Below, in pieces: positions 10,651-21,274 of a stretch of 64,000 nucleotides of DNA. The stretch spans positions 1,202,132 to 1,266,131 of the forward strand of contig NZ_CP101655.1 of NCBI RefSeq assembly GCF_028830055.1, in the 5' to 3' direction. The notes under the pieces are model-generated. The model did no database searches, was not told the origin of the DNA, and saw only the letters and a program-made list of their open reading frames with translations. A program made the position numbers and the translations under genes. Origin of the DNA: Pseudomonas serboccidentalis. Its GTDB lineage: Bacteria > Pseudomonadota > Gammaproteobacteria > Pseudomonadales > Pseudomonadaceae. The stretch's first letter is position 1. Every line of letters starts with the position of its first letter.

Positions 10651-12876
10651 TTAGCTGCTCACCGGCAGAATCGGGCTGCCCAGACGTTCCAGCAACGTCG
10701 CCTGCGCGCTGCGCGGGTTCTGGTTGCCGGTTGGTGTGTTGCGGATGTAACGGCCATCCGACTGCAGGCTCCAGCTGTGGGTGTTGTCGGTCAGGTACAG
10801 CTCCAGCTCTTTCTTGACGCGGGTCAGCAGCTTCTTGCCCTCCACCGGGAAGCAAGTCTCGACGCGCTTGTCGAGGTTGCGCTCCATCCAGTCGGCGCTG
10901 GAAAGGAACATCTGCTCCTCGCCGCCGTTGAGGAAGTAGAACACCCGGGTGTGCTCCAGGAAGCGGCCGATGATCGAGCGCACGTGGATGTTGTGCGAAA
11001 CCCCGGCAATCCCCGGACGCAGGCAGCACATGCCACGCACCACCAGATCGATGCGCACGCCAGACTGGCTGGCCTTGTACAGCGCGCGGATGATCTTCGG
11101 ATCGGTCAGCGAGTTGAACTTGGCGATGATGTGCGCCGGTTTGCCGTCGAGGGCGAACTGGGTTTCCCGGGCAATCATGTCGAGCATGCCCTTCTTCAGG
11201 GTGAATGGCGCATGCAGCAGCTTCTTCATGCGCAGGGTTTTACCCATGCCGATCAACTGGCTGAACAGTTTGCCGACGTCTTCGCACAAGGCGTCGTCGG
11301 AGGTCAGCAGGCTGTAGTCGGTGTACAGACGAGCATTGGCGGCGTGGTAGTTACCGGTGCCGAGGTGTGCGTAACGCACAATCTCGCCGGCCTCGCGACG
11401 CAGGATCAACATCATCTTGGCGTGAGTCTTGAAGCCGACCACGCCGTAAATCACCACCGCACCGGCCGCTTGCAGGCGGCTGGCCAGTTGCAGGTTGGAC
11501 TCTTCGTCGAAGCGTGCACGCAGCTCGATGACCGCGGTCACTTCCTTGCCGTTACGTGCGGCGTCCACCAGCGCATCGACGATCTCGGAGTTGGCGCCGG
11601 AGCGGTACAGGGTCTGGCGCACCGCCAGAACATGCGGGTCTTTCGCCGCCTGACGCAACAGGTCGACCACCGGGGTGAACGACTCGAACGGGTGCAGCAA
11701 CAGGATGTCCTGCTTGCTGACGACGCTGAAAATGTTCTCGCTGTTCTGCAGCAGTTTCGGGATCTGCGGGGTGAACGGCGTGTATTGCAGCTCCGGATGG
11801 CTGTCCAGACCGGTGATGCTGAACAGACGGGTCAGGTTGACCGGGCCGTTGACCTGATACAGCTCGCTCTCGCTCAGGTTGAACTGCTTGAGCAGGTAGT
11901 CCGACAGGTGTTTCGGGCAGGTGTCGGCGACTTCCAGACGCACCGCATCACCATAGCGACGCGAGAACAGCTCGCCACGCAGGGCGCGCGCAAGGTCTTC
12001 GACGTCTTCGGAATCGAGCGACAGGTCGGCGTTTCGGGTCAGGCGGAACTGGTAGCAGCCCTTGACCTTCATGCCCTGGAACAGGTCGTCGGCGTGGGCG
12101 TGGATCATCGACGACAGGAACACATAGTTGTCGCCCGGGCCGCCGACTTCTTCCGGGACCTTGATGATCCGTGGCAGCAGACGCGGTGCGGGGATGATCG
12201 CCAGACCGGAGTCGCGACCGAAGGCGTCGATGCCTTCGAGTTCGACGATGAAGTTCAGGCTCTTGTTCACCAGCAACGGGAACGGGTGCGTTGGGTCGAG
12301 GCCGATCGGGGTGATGATCGGTGCGATTTCGTCGCGGAAATAGCGGCGCACCCAGGTCTTGAGTTTGGTCGTCCAGTAACGGCGACGGATGAAGCGCACC
12401 TGATGCTTTTCCAGCTCCGGCAACAGGATGTCGTTGAGGATCGCGTACTGGCGGTCAACGTGACCGTGCACCAGTTCGCTGATCCGCGCCAGCGCCTGAT
12501 GCGGCTGCAGCCCGTCGGCACCGGCCTGTTCCCGGGCGAAGGTGATCTGTTTCTTCAGGCCGGCGACGCGGATTTCGAAGAATTCGTCGAGGTTGCTGGA
12601 GAAGATCAGCAGGAACTTCAGCCTTTCCAGCAACGGATAGGACTCGTCCAGCGCCTGTTCCAGCACGCGGATGTTGAATTGCAGTTGCGAGAGCTCGCGG
12701 TGGATGTACAGACTGCTGTCATCCAGGCCGGGAATCGCGATCACCGGGGCCGCCGCGGCGGCTTCGACAACCGGCGCGGGTGGCGCAGGCTCCAGTTCCG
12801 GCGGGGTTTCGGTGATTTGTTCCACCACCGGCTGAGCTTCTTTTACTGCAACTTCTGTGAGTCCTTCGGTATTCAT
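10651..12876 (-). CDS. ppk1: Polyphosphate kinase 1
   Basis: 741 residues. After a Glu/Pro/Ala-rich N-terminal extension of about 50 residues, the conserved PPK1 core starts at [15 protein letters not shown], continues through the middle domain (FMGMKVKG-like [19 protein letters not shown]) and ends with two phospholipase-D-like domains holding the autophosphorylated His in [10 protein letters not shown]. It makes polyphosphate from ATP reversibly. The N-terminal extension is longer than in E. coli and seems low-complexity. ppk and ppx face each other, so the enzymes for making and degrading the polymer are adjacent. Confidence 0.97.
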   Translation of the reverse strand: MNTEGLTEVAVKEAQPVVEQITETPPELEPAPPAPVVEAAAAAPVIAIPGLDDSSLYIHRELSQLQFNIRVLEQALDESYPLLERLKFLLIFSSNLDEFFEIRVAGLKKQITFAREQAGADGLQPHQALARISELVHGHVDRQYAILNDILLPELEKHQVRFIRRRYWTTKLKTWVRRYFRDEIAPIITPIGLDPTHPFPLLVNKSLNFIVELEGIDAFGRDSGLAIIPAPRLLPRIIKVPEEVGGPGDNYVFLSSMIHAHADDLFQGMKVKGCYQFRLTRNADLSLDSEDVEDLARALRGELFSRRYGDAVRLEVADTCPKHLSDYLLKQFNLSESELYQVNGPVNLTRLFSITGLDSHPELQYTPFTPQIPKLLQNSENIFSVVSKQDILLLHPFESFTPVVDLLRQAAKDPHVLAVRQTLYRSGANSEIVDALVDAARNGKEVTAVIELRARFDEESNLQLASRLQAAGAVVIYGVVGFKTHAKMMLILRREAGEIVRYAHLGTGNYHAANARLYTDYSLLTSDDALCEDVGKLFSQLIGMGKTLRMKKLLHAPFTLKKGMLDMIARETQFALDGKPAHIIAKFNSLTDPKIIRALYKASQSGVRIDLVVRGMCCLRPGIAGVSHNIHVRSIIGRFLEHTRVFYFLNGGEEQMFLSSADWMERNLDKRVETCFPVEGKKLLTRVKKELELYLTDNTHSWSLQSDGRYIRNTPTGNQNPRSAQATLLERLGSPILPVSS

Positions 12877-12894
12877 CGAATGTTCCTGGGAGGG

Positions 12895-14094
<1,200 letters not shown>

Positions 14095-14116
14095 TCATTT
14101 CGCCAGCACCCAGACA

Positions 14117-14767
14117 ATGCTCCAACAATTTCTGCATGACTTCGGCTACTTTGCCTTGTTTCTCGGCACGTTCTTCGAAGGCGAAACCATCCTGGTGCTC
14201 GCGGGCTTCCTCGCGTTCCGTGGATACATGGATATCAACCTGGTGGTGGTCGTGGCGTTCTTCGGCAGTTATGCCGGCGATCAGCTGTGGTACTTCCTGG
14301 GGCGCAAGCACGGGCGCAAATTGCTGGCGCGCAAACCGCGCTGGCAGATGATGGGCGACCGCGCGCTGGAACACATCCGCAAGCATCCGGATATCTGGGT
14401 CCTGAGCTTCCGCTTCGTTTATGGCCTGCGCACGGTGATGCCGGTGGCGATCGGCCTGTCGGGCTACCCGCCGGGGCGTTATCTGCTGCTGAACGGCATC
14501 GGTGCGGCGATCTGGGCCACGGCCCTGGCAGCCGCCGCCTACCATTTTGGTGCAGTGCTCGAAGGCATGCTCGGCAGCATCAAGAAGTACGAACTGTGGG
14601 TGCTCGGCGCGCTGCTGGTGCTGGGTGTCGGCTTGTGGCTGCGTCGCCGGTTCAAGAATGCGCGACTGGCCAGGCAGGTGTATGCCGACGAGCAAGCCGC
14701 AAAAGCCGCCCATCTGCTTCAAGCAGAACAAGCCAGCCTCGCCGAACCTAAGAAGCCAGCCGAGTAA
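14117..14767 (+). CDS. DedA family membrane protein
   Basis: 216 residues with about five hydrophobic segments. The SNARE-associated/DedA domain shows FFEGETILVLAGFLAFRG (shown in part) near residue 18, GSYAGDQLWYFLGRKHGR and FRFVYGLRTVMPVAIGLSG, all DedA hallmarks. DedA proteins act as lipid flippases or transporters (for example undecaprenyl phosphate) and support membrane homeostasis. The Lys/Ala/Glu-rich tail overlaps the convergent downstream gene by 20 bp. Confidence 0.9.
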   Translation: MLQQFLHDFGYFALFLGTFFEGETILVLAGFLAFRGYMDINLVVVVAFFGSYAGDQLWYFLGRKHGRKLLARKPRWQMMGDRALEHIRKHPDIWVLSFRFVYGLRTVMPVAIGLSGYPPGRYLLLNGIGAAIWATALAAAAYHFGAVLEGMLGSIKKYELWVLGALLVLGVGLWLRRRFKNARLARQVYADEQAAKAAHLLQAEQASLAEPKKPAE

Positions 14768-15983
14768 CGCGCTGGCGACAGCCATACAGCCCGATGCCAC
14801 TGAGCAGGCTGTAACCGAGCAGGCCAGCCCAGGCCAACGGGCTGGCCGGCCATAGCCCGAGCGGTGGCGCCAACCACACCAGCGGCAGATTCGACGCCAG
14901 CCGCAGCAGCTCCACCCTCATCGCCCACGGGCGATTCTCCAGGGCCACGCCCAACACAAACAATCCCCACGCCACGGCGCCCCAGCCCAGCAGCAGCGCG
15001 GTGATCGGCAGATGCTGCGCCTCGCCCATCAGGTAACTGCCCAGCGCGATATAGACGCAGAACTGCAGCGCCACGTACCCCTGTCGACGGCTGTCGAGCG
15101 GCACCTCGAACTTGCGAAAGCGGCTCAGATCCGGCTTGTTCAGCGGGTACTTCGCCGCCACGTCTACCGGTCGCCAACCCGTGCGCATGAACCAGATCCG
15201 CAACTTGTCCCACGGGCTTTCGGCGCGGCGCGCGTCATTCCACAACTGCGCATAGAACTGCACATTGGCCCACAGCGGATTCCAGCTCTCCAGCGGCGTG
15301 GTCACGCCGAAAATCACCGGTTCGTTGTCGTCCTCTTCCTGGAATGTACCGAACAGCCGATCCCAAAGAATGAACACCCCGCCGTAGTTGCGATCCATGT
15401 AGAGAGCGTTCTGTGCATGGTGGGCCCGATGATTGGATGGCGTGACAAAGAACCACTCGAACCAGCCAAGCCTGGGAATGTGCCGGGTGTGGACCCAGAA
15501 CTGATACAGCAGATTCATCGCCGCGACGCTGACGAACACTGGCAGCGGTACCCCGAGCACCGCCATCGGCAGGTAGAAGATCCAGCCCAGCAGAAACCCG
15601 GTACTGGTCTGGCGCAACGCGGTGGAGAGGTTGTATTCCTCGCTCTGGTGATGCACCGAATGCGCGGCCCAGAGGATGTTGCGCTCGTGGCCCATACGAT
15701 GCAGCCAGTAATAGCAGAAGTCATAGAACACAAAGGCCAACACCCAGACCCAAATACTGTCCGCCGGCAGCCTGAGCAGCGCCAGGTGCTCCAGGGCAAA
15801 CGCATAGGTCAGCAGCCCCACACCCTTGGTCAGCAGCCCGGTGGTGGTCGACAACACCCCGGCGCTGAGGCTGTTCACCGAGTCGGCGAGGCGATAGTGG
15901 CTGACCCCGCGCCAGCGGTCGGCGAGCAGTTCGGCGGCGATCAGCACGAAGAAAAACGGCACTGCATACAGAATGAAGTCCAT
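14748..15983 (-). CDS. Sterol desaturase / fatty-acid hydroxylase family membrane protein
   Basis: 411 residues from the ATG at 15983; the open frame reaches 16052 but the additional residues do not look like the family start. The eight-histidine di-iron signature is complete: HRMGH (95-99), HSVHH (108-112), a third His cluster HTRH near 165 and NHRAHH (184-189). Several membrane helices follow. Such enzymes hydroxylate or desaturate lipid chains using O2; the substrate is not predictable. Its 3' end overlaps the convergent DedA gene by 20 bp. Confidence 0.9.
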   Translation of the reverse strand: MDFILYAVPFFFVLIAAELLADRWRGVSHYRLADSVNSLSAGVLSTTTGLLTKGVGLLTYAFALEHLALLRLPADSIWVWVLAFVFYDFCYYWLHRMGHERNILWAAHSVHHQSEEYNLSTALRQTSTGFLLGWIFYLPMAVLGVPLPVFVSVAAMNLLYQFWVHTRHIPRLGWFEWFFVTPSNHRAHHAQNALYMDRNYGGVFILWDRLFGTFQEEDDNEPVIFGVTTPLESWNPLWANVQFYAQLWNDARRAESPWDKLRIWFMRTGWRPVDVAAKYPLNKPDLSRFRKFEVPLDSRRQGYVALQFCVYIALGSYLMGEAQHLPITALLLGWGAVAWGLFVLGVALENRPWAMRVELLRLASNLPLVWLAPPLGLWPASPLAWAGLLGYSLLSGIGLYGCRQRVTRLAS

Positions 15984-16097
15984 GGCGCGCCCCGGTCGGA
16001 TTCTATGGACAGATCCTAGGTGTAGACGCCCAATCCCCCTATGGCAACGCACGACAAATTAGTGGACATTTAGCGCCATGAATCTGGAGAGAAAACC

Positions 16098-16766
16098 ATG
16101 AGCAAAAAAGTTGCAGTGATCCTGTCCGGCAGCGGCGTGTACGACGGCGCCGAGATCCACGAGAGCGTCATCACCCTGCTGCGCCTGGATCAACGCGGCG
16201 CGCAGGTGCAGTGCTTCGCCCCGAACATCGCGCAATTGCATGTGATCAATCACCTGACCGGCGAAGAAATGCCCGAAACGCGCAATGTCCTGGTGGAGTC
16301 GGCGCGCATTGCCCGCGGCAACATCAAGGATCTCCGCGAGGCCGACGTCGAAGATTTCGACGCGCTGATCGTGCCCGGCGGCTTTGGCGCGGCGAAAAAC
16401 CTCTCGAACTTTGCCGTCGAAGGCGCCGGCTGCACGGTGCAGCCTGAAGTGCTGGCCTTGGCGGAAGCGTTTGCCGAAGCGGGCAAACCGGTAGGCCTGA
16501 TGTGCATCTCGCCGGCGCTGGCGGCGAAGATCTACGGCCCGGGCGTGACCTGCACCATCGGCAACGACACCGACACCGCGACCGCCATGAACAAGATGGG
16601 CGCCACCCACGAAGACTGCGCGGTGAGCGACATCATCGAAGACAAGGCACGCAAACTGGTGACCACCCCGGCTTACATGCTGGCGCAGAACATCAGTGAG
16701 GCGGCTTCCGGGATCAACAAGCTGGTCGACCGCGTTCTGGAATTGACCCACGAGAACGATGCCTGA
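16098..16766 (+). CDS. elbB: ElbB, isoprenoid-biosynthesis-associated DJ-1/PfpI-type glyoxalase
   Basis: 222 residues, the typical ElbB length. The protein has SKKVAVILSGSGVYDGAEIHE, the nucleophile elbow PVGLMCISPALAAKIYG near residue 137 with a Cys, and ALIVPGGFGAAKNL, as in E. coli ElbB. The E. coli protein shows weak glyoxalase activity and was linked to lycopene yield; its physiological role is poorly defined. Ribosome site GGAGAG precedes the ATG. It is monocistronic and followed by a REP element. Confidence 0.92.
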   Translation: MSKKVAVILSGSGVYDGAEIHESVITLLRLDQRGAQVQCFAPNIAQLHVINHLTGEEMPETRNVLVESARIARGNIKDLREADVEDFDALIVPGGFGAAKNLSNFAVEGAGCTVQPEVLALAEAFAEAGKPVGLMCISPALAAKIYGPGVTCTIGNDTDTATAMNKMGATHEDCAVSDIIEDKARKLVTTPAYMLAQNISEAASGINKLVDRVLELTHENDA

Positions 16767-16776
16767 CGCGTTCTAA

Positions 16777-16866
16777 TGTAGGAGTGAGCCTGCTCGCGAT
16801 GGCGGCGGTACAGGCAACAGTTTTGTTGAATGTTCTATCGCTATCGCGAGCAGGCTCACTCCTACA
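16777..16866. repeat. REP-type palindrome pair (AGGAGTGAGCCTGCTCGCGAT family)
   Basis: TGTAGGAGTGAGCCTGCTCG and its inverted copy flank a spacer of about 45 bp between elbB and the DUF188 gene. The same family recurs at 39981. Confidence 0.9.
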
Positions 16867-16883
16867 AGGGATCTTTGTTTGTC

Positions 16884-17339
16884 TCAGGGTTTGCGGGTCA
16901 ACCGGGTGAGAATGCGGTCCAGCGCATTGGCAAACGCCTGTTTCTCGCGCTCGCCGAACGGCGCCGGGCCGCCGCTGATCTGGCCCTGCTCGCGCAGGTC
17001 GGTGAACAGATTGCGCACCGCCAGCCGTTCGCCCATGTTCTGCGCGTCGAACTCCTTGCCTCGCGGGTCCAGCGCCGCCACGCCCTTCTTCACCAGACGA
17101 TCGGCCAGCGGGATGTCGCTGCAGATCACCAGTTCCCCCGGCACCGCGTGCTCGACCAGATAATCGTCTGCCGCATCCGGGCCGCTGGGTACCACGATCA
17201 GTTTAACGATCGCCAGCCCCGGCTTGATCTGCGGCTGCCCCGCCACCAGCACCACCTCGAACCTGCGCTTGAGGGCGAACTTCACCACCAGATCCTTGGC
17301 GGCCCGGGGGCAGGCATCGGCATCGATCCATACACGCAT
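16884..17339 (-). CDS. YaiI/YqxD family protein (DUF188)
   Basis: 151 residues. It starts MRVWIDADACPRAAKDLVVK, the signature DADACP being at residues 6-11, and contains GELVICSDIPLADRLVKKG (shown in part), matching the DUF188 PIN-like fold. The acidic residues resemble a PIN nuclease site, but no activity is established for the family. It stands alone between two REP elements. Confidence 0.9.
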   Translation of the reverse strand: MRVWIDADACPRAAKDLVVKFALKRRFEVVLVAGQPQIKPGLAIVKLIVVPSGPDAADDYLVEHAVPGELVICSDIPLADRLVKKGVAALDPRGKEFDAQNMGERLAVRNLFTDLREQGQISGGPAPFGEREKQAFANALDRILTRLTRKP

Positions 17340-17359
17340 CTTGATAACCTCTTAAAAGC

Positions 17360-17437
17360 AAAAGATCGCAGCCTTCGGCAGCTCCTACAGGTATATAACG
17401 CACCCCTGTAGGAGCTGCCGAAGGCTGCGATCTTTTA
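17360..17437. repeat. REP-type palindrome pair (AGGAGCTGCCGAAGGCTGCG family)
   Basis: AAAAGATCGCAGCCTTCGGC and its inverted copy surround a spacer of about 20 bp, between the DUF188 gene start and the end of the iron permease gene. Confidence 0.9.
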
Positions 17438-17449
17438 ACGATAACCCGA

Positions 17450-19348
17450 TCAGGCAGCCGTCACCCGCTTTCTCTCGGCCATCCGGCTACGCCCGTACAA
17501 CACAACAATCGCCAGAATCGCCACCGCCTGCGCCGTCAGCGAATAGGCGTCGGCATGGATGCCCAGCCAGTCGAAGTCGAAGAACGCCACCGGCCGCGTG
17601 CCGAAGATCCCGGCTTCCTGCAACGCCTTCACGCCATGCCCGGCAAACACCACCGACAACGCACACAGCAGACCGGCGTTGATGCTGAAGAACAGCGCCA
17701 GCGGCAGTTTCGCCGAGCCGCGCAGGATCACCCAGGCCAGACCGACCAGCAGCACCAGCGCCGTGGCGCCACCGGCCAGCACCGCGTCATGCCCGGCCGG
17801 GCCTGCCTGCAGCCACAGGGTTTCGTAGAACAGGATCACTTCGAACAGCTCGCGATACACCGAGAAGAACGCCAGGATCGCGAAGCCGAAACGCCCGCCG
17901 CCGCCCACCAGACTCTGCTTGATGTAATCCTGCCAGGCCGCCGCGTGGCGTCGGTCGTGCATCCACACGCCGAGCCACAGCACCATGACACTGGCAAACA
18001 GCGCCGTCGCGCCTTCAAGCAGTTCACGCTGCGAGCCACTGACGTCGATCACATACGCCGCCAGCGCCCAGGTACCGAGACCGGCCACCAGCGCCAGGCC
18101 CCAACCGATGTTGACGCTGCGCACCGCAGACTGCTGGCCAGTGTTACGCAGGAACGCGAGAATCGCCGCCAGCACCAGAATCGCTTCCAGGCCTTCGCGC
18201 AGCAGAATCAGCAGGCCGGAAATGAAACTCAGCGACCAGCTCAGGCCATCGCTGCCGAGCAGTTCGGCGGAGGCTTTCAATTTGCCCTTGGCCGCGTCCA
18301 GACGCTGCTCGGCCTGCGCCACCGGCAGACCGTCCTGCAACGACTGACGGTAGGCCATCAGCGATTTTTCGGTGTCCTTGCGCACGTTGGCATCGACGTT
18401 ATCCAGCGAGCTCTCGACCAGCTCGAAGCCTTCCAGATACGCCGCCACCGACAGGTCATAGGCCTGATCGCGATCACCGTCGCGATACGCAGCCAGGCTC
18501 TTGTCCAGCGTGGCGGCGGTGTAATCGAGCAACTGCGCCGGGCCACGTTTGACCTGCGGCGGCTGCGCGCGCTGGGCACGGAAGGTTGCGGCGACTTGCG
18601 CGCCTTCGGCAACCTGCACTTCGGCCGGGGTCTGGCGGGCCAGATCGGCGATGTTGTAGGTCTTGTCGGACTTGGCCGCTGCCGGGTCGGCACTGAAACC
18701 GGCGATGTAGGTCGCCAGGTCCCAGCGCTGACGGTCGTCCAGTTGATCAGCGAAGGCCGGCATGTCGGTGCCTTCGACGCCCTGACCGAGAGTGCTGTAG
18801 ATCGCGTACAGACTCAGGTGGTCCATCCGTGCGGCATCACGCAGATTGGCCGGGGCCGGCGCCATGCCGAGCCCCGCCGGACCGTCACCGGCCCCCGCTT
18901 CACCGTGGCATACCGAGCAGTTCTGCGCATACAGCGGCGCACCCCGGGTCGGATCCGGCGTAATGATCGGTGCCTGGCTGACTTCATACGCCACCGCCAG
19001 TTTCGCCCCCAGTTGCCGGGCCTGACGGGCGACTTCGGCGCCGTCCTGTTTCGCGCTGATGGCGGCGTGCAGAGCCACGACGCCCTGCTCCAGCGCCGCC
19101 TTCTCCGGCTTGGCCGGCATACCAGCGATCAGGCCTTGCAGCACCTGGGTGAATTCCAGTTGCTCGCGGTATTCGCCGTCGTCGACGACCTTGCCCGCCG
19201 CGACCGTCGGCGGGTAGTCGGCGCTGATGTAATCGAGCAGGTGCAGCGCCTGCGGGGCGCCTTCCACGGTGTCGGCCAGCAGGTTGAAACTGCTCAGGGC
19301 AAACAACGGGAACACCAGCCAGGCCAGGAATCGGGACGAGGCAGTCAT
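17450..19348 (-). CDS. FTR1-family iron permease fused to a cytochrome c domain
   Basis: 632 residues. A signal sequence (1-25) is followed by a cytochrome c domain with the heme motif CSVCH at 144-148 and a Met-containing GTDMPAF ligand loop, then a helical linker (about 240-370) and a seven-helix FTR1/EfeU permease. Two REXXE iron-binding motifs are visible: REGLE near residue 388 and RELFE in the fourth helix region. FTR1 permeases import ferric iron delivered by oxidation of Fe(II); the fused cytochrome may accept the electron from that oxidation, which is inference. No efeO/efeB partners are adjacent. Confidence 0.92.
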   Translation of the reverse strand: MTASSRFLAWLVFPLFALSSFNLLADTVEGAPQALHLLDYISADYPPTVAAGKVVDDGEYREQLEFTQVLQGLIAGMPAKPEKAALEQGVVALHAAISAKQDGAEVARQARQLGAKLAVAYEVSQAPIITPDPTRGAPLYAQNCSVCHGEAGAGDGPAGLGMAPAPANLRDAARMDHLSLYAIYSTLGQGVEGTDMPAFADQLDDRQRWDLATYIAGFSADPAAAKSDKTYNIADLARQTPAEVQVAEGAQVAATFRAQRAQPPQVKRGPAQLLDYTAATLDKSLAAYRDGDRDQAYDLSVAAYLEGFELVESSLDNVDANVRKDTEKSLMAYRQSLQDGLPVAQAEQRLDAAKGKLKASAELLGSDGLSWSLSFISGLLILLREGLEAILVLAAILAFLRNTGQQSAVRSVNIGWGLALVAGLGTWALAAYVIDVSGSQRELLEGATALFASVMVLWLGVWMHDRRHAAAWQDYIKQSLVGGGGRFGFAILAFFSVYRELFEVILFYETLWLQAGPAGHDAVLAGGATALVLLVGLAWVILRGSAKLPLALFFSINAGLLCALSVVFAGHGVKALQEAGIFGTRPVAFFDFDWLGIHADAYSLTAQAVAILAIVVLYGRSRMAERKRVTAA

Positions 19349-19432
19349 GAATGAGTCTCAAATGGAAATGCGAAGTTACATATTGTTCACTTCCAACGCC
19401 TTTCGCTCAAGCTTTGTCGACGTACAACCGCT

Positions 19433-19545
19433 TTAGCGCAATGGCAGCGGCACCTTGCGGGAGTGCTCAGCCATGAAGTCGACAAATACCCGTACCTTCA
19501 GCGCGAATGGCCCGCTGATGCGCAGCACACCACCGGGCTTTCGTG
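19433..19545 (-). pseudogene. Remnant of a LysR-type regulator (C-terminal end only)
   Basis: The minus-strand frame ending at 19433 reads ALKVRVFVDFMAEHSRK before its stop, matching the pattern (LxxKVRxFVDFLAExx) with which most LysR-type regulators end. No helix-turn-helix or effector domain is found upstream, where the next gene and its promoter begin on the other strand. I read it as the tail of a deleted regulator. The stretch is short, so chance similarity is possible. Confidence 0.5.
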
Positions 19546-19605
19546 GGCCCGTCCCACTGCCAGCGCGGGGCAATCCTTGCCCACCCGGCAGCAGCAAAGC
19601 GCCCT

Positions 19606-19611
19606 TATAAT
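19606..19611 (+). promoter_or_regulatory. Candidate -10 element for the first COG3014 lipoprotein gene
   Basis: A perfect TATAAT lies 45 bp before the ATG at 19656. No convincing -35 hexamer sits 16-18 bp upstream. It overlaps the region next to the LysR remnant. Confidence 0.35.
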
Positions 19612-19655
19612 GCGTCACCTCCGTGCTTTTGCCGTTCAAGGAAGAACCCGTCTCC

Positions 19656-21035
19656 ATGCGCCATTGTCTGCCGTTCTGCCTGCTGCTCAGCGTCATCGTG
19701 CAACTGAGCGGGTGCGCCGCCTACCGCAATTACGATCAGGAAATGCAGCAGACCATCGATCAGATGGCGCAGGGCAATCTCAACGAAGCGCTCTATCTGA
19801 TGGAGCTGCACAATCCCTGGGAAGACAAGGATCTGCTGTATTACCTGGAGCGCGGCGCGATTCTCAGCGCCGGCACCAACCTGCCAAAAAGCCAGGAAGC
19901 CTGGCGCAGTGCTGACCGGATGATTTTTCAGCGCGAAGAAGCCGTGCCCTCCGCAGGCATGAAGTTGCTGACCCGTTTCGGCAATGAAATGGGCACCATG
20001 CTGGTCAACGACAAGCTGCAGCGTTACGAAGGCTACGACCACGAAAAAGTCATGCTGACCACCGAGATGGCCCTCAACCAACTGGCAGAAAGCGATTTCG
20101 ACGGGGCCCGCGCCGACATCAAGAAAACCCACGAGCGCGAAACCCTGATCGCCCGCCAGCGCGAAAGGCAATACGAAGAAGCTGAAGAGCAAGCCAAAAG
20201 CCAAGGGATCACGCTGCATTACAAAGATTTGCAGGGCTATCCGGTGACCATCCTCGACGCTCCGCAAGTCATCGCACTGAAGAATGGCTACCAGAGTGCG
20301 TTCAGTCATTATCTGGCTGGCTTCACCTACGAAGCCTTGGGCGAGCGTACGCTCGCGGCACCCGGCTATCGACAGGCGATCGAGTTGCGCCCGGGCCTGC
20401 GGTTTCTCGAAAACGCTCTTCGCAATCTGGACAAACCCGGGCCGGCAGGCGATGAAAGCGAGATTCTGATCGTGGTCCAGGTCGGCTTCGCACCGGCACG
20501 CAGTTCGGTGCAAGTGCCGATCCCGGTGCGGCTGAACGAAAACCTGACGATTATCGCCCCGATTTCGTTCCCGGTGATGGTGCCCGACACTCTCACACCT
20601 CCGGTTCCGAGTGTGCTCGTCGATGGTAAACAATACCCGCTGACGATGATCAACAGCGTCACGGACATGGCCATGCGCACCCTGCGCGATGACATGCCGG
20701 CGATCATCTCCCGTGCCATGTTCCGCGCCAACATGGCCGCCATCAGCCAGGCGCAAAAGAACGAACGCGATCCGTCCAAGGTGTCGCTGGTGGTGACCGA
20801 TCACGATCCTTTCGAAGAGGCTGACACACGAACCTGGCGCACACTGCCGGATAAAACCCTGGTCGCCCGTCTGCGCCTGAAAAAAGGCCTGCACCGCGTG
20901 CGCTTTCCGTATTTTCGTGCAGAAGACGGGTTCACGGTACGCGTCGATCAGAATCACCAAGTGTTCAACCTGCGGGTGTTCATGGGCAAAAACTATTTCG
21001 TGGGTTCCGCACTGGTCCTGCCTGAAACGCCATGA
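19656..21035 (+). CDS. COG3014 family outer-membrane lipoprotein, copy A
   Basis: 459 residues from the ATG at 19656, which begins a lipoprotein signal peptide with lipobox LSGC and lipidated Cys20; AAGGAAG lies upstream. The N-terminal half is helical with TPR-like segments (NLNEALYLMELHN, DLLYYLERGAIL), then KVMLTTEMALNQLAESDFDGAR; the C-terminal half is beta-rich. Function is unknown. Residues after Cys20 (AA) predict outer-membrane sorting. It is a paralogue of the next gene; both precede ycfL and lpoB, pointing to an envelope role. Confidence 0.88.
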   Translation: MRHCLPFCLLLSVIVQLSGCAAYRNYDQEMQQTIDQMAQGNLNEALYLMELHNPWEDKDLLYYLERGAILSAGTNLPKSQEAWRSADRMIFQREEAVPSAGMKLLTRFGNEMGTMLVNDKLQRYEGYDHEKVMLTTEMALNQLAESDFDGARADIKKTHERETLIARQRERQYEEAEEQAKSQGITLHYKDLQGYPVTILDAPQVIALKNGYQSAFSHYLAGFTYEALGERTLAAPGYRQAIELRPGLRFLENALRNLDKPGPAGDESEILIVVQVGFAPARSSVQVPIPVRLNENLTIIAPISFPVMVPDTLTPPVPSVLVDGKQYPLTMINSVTDMAMRTLRDDMPAIISRAMFRANMAAISQAQKNERDPSKVSLVVTDHDPFEEADTRTWRTLPDKTLVARLRLKKGLHRVRFPYFRAEDGFTVRVDQNHQVFNLRVFMGKNYFVGSALVLPETP

Positions 21036-21098
21036 ACGCAGGACGATTGATATGCTTAGAATGGTGGCACCAAACTAACAAGTGCGATTAAAAAGCTA

Positions 21099-21127
21099 TT
21101 ACATGGCCAGCATCGCCCGCTTATAAT
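21099..21127 (+). promoter_or_regulatory. Candidate sigma-70 promoter for COG3014 copy B and following genes
   Basis: TTACAT, 17 bp, then a perfect TATAAT (21122-21127), 148 bp before the start of the second lipoprotein gene. The -10 is strong and the -35 weak. It suggests that copy B and the downstream genes can be transcribed apart from copy A, with a leader of about 140 nt. Confidence 0.5.
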
Positions 21128-21274
21128 GCCGCGCCCGCGCTATCGCGATGCGGCATAAAAGCTCCTCTGGTTATGAGGAATTGGCAGGAGGCCAGCGCCA
21201 CTGCCGATGGGTCATATCAGCCCGACCGGCACAGGTGGCTGCTGCTGTTTCAAGCTCAGGGAAGAAGTACCCCC

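Noticed and set aside
17555..19354. 599-codon plus-strand open frame
   Set aside because: Antisense shadow of the FTR1/cytochrome gene, without any recognisable feature.
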